From the NCBI GenBank assembly GCA_011763485.2, contig JAANSK020283601.1, positions 1-20,413 on the forward strand: DNA of 20,413 bases. Direction: 5' to 3'. Of the stretch, positions 17,691-20,413 are shown in pieces (within the stretch, counting starts at the first letter, position 1; every line of letters begins with the position of its first letter). The stretch is from Isoetes engelmannii. Its lineage: Eukaryota > Streptophyta > Lycopodiopsida > Isoetales > Isoetaceae. The notes under the pieces were generated by a model. That model was not told where the DNA came from and did not search any database. It was given only the letters and a program-made list of their open reading frames with translations. A program made the translations under genes and the position numbers.

Positions 17691-19358
17691 ATGCCTGCGT
17701 GATTGGTAGGGGTGTTTTTAATGGTTAAAAAATACGTATATGGCTGGAACATATATGATAGAGAGCGAAATATTCCATAGCAAAACATAGGGGGTAAGTT
17801 GACGGGAGAAGAACTTCGACCGTATACGAAGGCGCCTTGAGTGCTTGCTCGGCGAAAAAAAGAAGGTAGGTATACGTAGTATAGTTGATTTTTTTATTTT
17901 TTCTAGAATTTGCAAACTTTTTGTTTGGGCTACCATTTTCTGATTTCTTTTCCTTCTTCGTCAAATGCAAGTCATAAACAGGTCGGATACTCTTGATCTT
18001 TGTCTATTCTACAAATTCATATCTACTACAAACACCCATCCTCACGTAATTGAAGCTCCAGGTTAGGCATTTTCTTATATCATTCTACTCACTGGCTCAT
18101 TCTTACTGCATCATTTTTGCAATTAACCAAGCTTTTGAAGCCTGTGGGCTTTCTGCTGCTATTTGGTTGAGTCTTTATGCTTAGCTTGAAGATGCATTTT
18201 TGTTATCACGGGTCTCGCTAATTGCTATTCATAGCTTGTCCATTCCAGCCAATGTTGCTTTTGTTCCATGTCTTATGCTTCCTTGTTTTCTTGATTGTTG
18301 GATTACATCCATTTCCCAAAAACCCCCCATGACACATTCCATCTTCTCAATTTTATCTCATGTGTTACCTGCCCCAATTGAAAAGATAAGTGATGATTTG
18401 CTACTTTGGCTATCAAGGGAGAAAACTATTTTTCCATGGTGAAGCTTCAAACTTGCTATGTTATGGTATTATTTTTTAGTCTACCTCTTTCTTCTTTGCC
18501 CAAATAGCATCCAATTTGTTTTCACCCATGGAAGACTCAAATGAGGAATAAGCCATTGCAACCATTGACAGCTTCATAACAGTCAACTAGTAGGCTTATA
18601 GCACCAATATGATAATGCGAATACTGCTAGGTGATTAGCCATACCTTGCAAAATCACTTACTTAGTATTTACAAATTATGCTATTCAAAACGTCTGATCT
18701 ATTACTTGGATTTCCAGCAATATCAAAGAACTGGAACTATGGCAATGATGATGGTTTTCCTAGATATGATTAGCTCTGCTAGATACATCCTTCTTTACAC
18801 TTCATTAAAGTTATGAAATGAAACTTGACGAAGCTGAGATGGCTTAATTATACTAAATTGATGAAATGAGTTGTAAACTTGCCTTGTTATGTTTCATTCA
18901 GAGATGGCAATAACTAAGGATTCAATATAGAACACTGGTTCAGAGAACATGATCAATATCTCAATGGGTGCTAGTTGTTCTAAATCTTTGATGCTGTACT
19001 CAACCTCACCTCCTGTCTCACTGCACCTCGTAGATACATATAATCATATGACTGCCTTATCACACATGGGTGAGTTGATGTGTCAAATCTCAGGGCATAG
19101 CAATACCATGGACAAACACCATTGTGGCATCAAATGTGCCTTACATCTCAGACATCGTTGAGCTGCAAATGCACATGCTAGCTATGCACATGACGAATAA
19201 ACAAGGAAAAGAAAGCACAACAACGTCTAAACTACCTGACATTTAATCTCTATCTGCCATGAGTCTTGTCCAGGATAATTCTATGTTGAAATACAAATAG
19301 AAGAACGACAAGCACGCAAATCTATGCATGCTGGGATTAAGTCTAGGAAATAAAGAAG
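17691..19358. other. Long stretch with nothing recognised
   Basis: No convincing coding sequence, RNA gene, terminal repeat or array was seen on either strand. Open frames of 60-190 codons exist (for example 17216-17788 on the minus strand, which overlaps the copia end antisense), but none resembles a protein family. The 3' LTR expected after 17690 could not be identified without a comparison copy. Confidence 0.5.
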
Positions 19359-19637
19359 CATATATCCAGAGCTCAAATGGTCTAGTAGGCACTTGAAAGA
19401 AATGCTAAGCTTAGAAAGAGCATAACTTGGCAGCGGCAAATGGTGCATGTTGGAGAAGAACATACCGAAGATATCAAATCGGCCCCAAAGTTGTTGGCTG
19501 ACATGCAAGATTTTTTTTTTGACAATGGAGTAAGAATTGAAATGATTCAAAATCTGTTCTTCCTAGAGAGCAACACGTAATAAGATATGCAAAACGACAA
19601 AAAAAAAAGGGTCTGGGCCACGTACACCTGCAAGAAG
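19359..19637 (-). repeat. Dispersed 283-base repeat, copy 2 (inverted)
   Basis: This is the reverse-complement counterpart of 1637-1919, with the same landmarks in the same order on the minus strand and the same two edges (TTGCAGGTGTA and GGATATATG). Substitutions are scattered, roughly one in ten to fifteen bases by eye. A homopolymer differs in kind: copy 1 has a T tract after GTCAAG, whereas copy 2 read in the same sense has an A tract after GTC. Flanking sequence is unrelated to that of copy 1. Confidence 0.8.
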
Positions 19638-19984
19638 TGAAAGTATCAACATACTGGATTGGAGGATGCTGGACACTGGCTTGAAACTCCAAGTCTTCTG
19701 CTGCAGCAAGGTTAAAAGACATGGACCTAAAAAAGAGATAAAACCAGACCTGGTTGATGAACAATGGAACGGAATAGGACATGGTCGAAGAAGACGGATT
19801 GTGCGACAAAGGATAAAGGGAAAAAATTCGTCCAGCTACGTCCACGTGGAGTTTTGGCAGATTTACATTGGTCCATCTGGACTTGTCGTGGCATTTTTAT
19901 GACTATAGTTTTATATATGTTAGGGATAGGCATCTACAAAAGTTTTATGCATTCTATGAAGAAGACTATTATAGTAGTGCCTTG
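19638..19984. other. Intergenic DNA, nothing recognised
   Basis: Short open frames on both strands show no recognised similarity. No RNA gene or repeat was seen apart from the adjacent dispersed repeat. Confidence 0.45.
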
Positions 19985-20265
19985 AGCATGTTTGTGTTGG
20001 AAAATTCTAAGACCTTCCTCCACCAGGCCTTTATGGCTGATTGATGTGAGAATAGCAGTGATATAATATCTTTAGACTTAATACCATACTGCCAACCTAG
20101 CCTCTCGAAGTTGGGTATAATCTGCAATCATTGTACCTTATGACACCACAACCCATTTTGATATTTTATCAAAAGCTTTGTATGCCTCTATCAAGTATCC
20201 ACATTTAGCATACATATGAACTAGAGCATGTCCAATTATGGCAGCAGGTTCAAACCGAAGCGTTG
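19985..20265 (-). pseudogene. Pentatricopeptide repeat (PPR) gene fragment, PCMP type
   Basis: Minus-strand translation gives GHALVHMYAKCGYLIEAYKA, then FDKISKWVVVS, a TAA (20138-20140), and GTMIADYTQ. This matches the hallmark PPR sequence ALVDMYAKCGxxxxAxxxFDxMxxxxVVSWxxMIxGYxQ, with the stop in place of the conserved Trp. Further on, in another frame (about 20050-19985), SHKGLVEEGLRIF matches the next motif (ACSHAGLVxEGLxxF). The family binds organellar RNA in plants and helps edit or process it. This piece covers about two motifs of a protein that normally has ten or more, has no recognisable start, and carries a stop and a frame change, so it is a relic. Bases 20266-20413 show no further PPR sequence. 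Confidence 0.75.
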
Positions 20266-20413
20266 AACATGTTGATTAACATGTTTGCTTTTATTTGTAG
20301 CAGTTACATGTTGTCATCTTACTAGCATATAGAATTAATGTGACGTTCCTCTCCTTGGGGTATCTCGGGTTGTGGGGGCGATCTGATGAGATCATATAAA
20401 TGGGTAGAAGTGA

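Noticed and set aside
17216-17788. 190-codon minus-strand open frame
   Set aside because: It is antisense to the copia reverse transcriptase and RNase H region and is a shadow of that coding sequence.
17691-17970. Possible 3' LTR of the copia element
   Set aside because: No segment matching the sequence just upstream of the primer-binding site could be found, so no LTR pair is claimed.
1-20413. tRNA or rRNA genes and CRISPR arrays
   Set aside because: None seen: no tRNA cloverleaf boxes with matching arms, no conserved rRNA segments and no regularly spaced direct repeats.

Overview
The window is nuclear DNA from a land plant. The evidence is a 14-exon cellulose synthase (CesA) gene with GT-AG introns, a plant-type L1 LINE, a Ty1-copia element primed by initiator tRNA-Met, a Ty3-like gag remnant, and a fragment of a PPR gene of the plant combinatorial class. 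The CesA introns are uniformly short, mostly 68-121 bases with a 210-base first intron. The short, atypical first coding exon hints at a non-flowering plant (fern or lycophyte grade), but that is inference. The poly-G run at base 1 suggests a contig end.

Layout: bases 25-1377 are the 3' part of a LINE on the plus strand. A 283-base dispersed repeat follows at 1637-1919, then a Ty3-like gag remnant on the minus strand to about 2890. Next come a 78-base tandem duplication and a patchwork of unrecognised coding-like stretches on the minus strand (about 3246-4600). Bases 4600-6600 are AT-rich intergenic DNA with two small tandem duplications. The CesA gene occupies 11052 down to 6619 on the minus strand. 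Its promoter-side flank runs to about 12000.

The most unusual part is 12129-12912. Inverted repeats are packed end to end here, including two near-perfect, precursor-microRNA-like hairpins (12345-12453 and 12631-12727). Their central duplex segments resemble each other while their flanks do not. This looks like a candidate undescribed MIRNA cluster about 1.3 kb upstream of the CesA start codon. Beyond it lie scrambled LINE reverse-transcriptase blocks (13489-13885) and a decayed Ty1-copia retrotransposon (about 14357-17690). A long stretch with nothing recognised follows, then a second, inverted copy of the 283-base repeat (19359-19637) and a broken PPR gene fragment on the minus strand (about 19985-20265).

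The only host gene that looks nearly whole is CesA. It reads through all 14 exons except for one excess base in exon 9, which as written truncates the protein. No functional link between the hairpin cluster and CesA is shown by the sequence.
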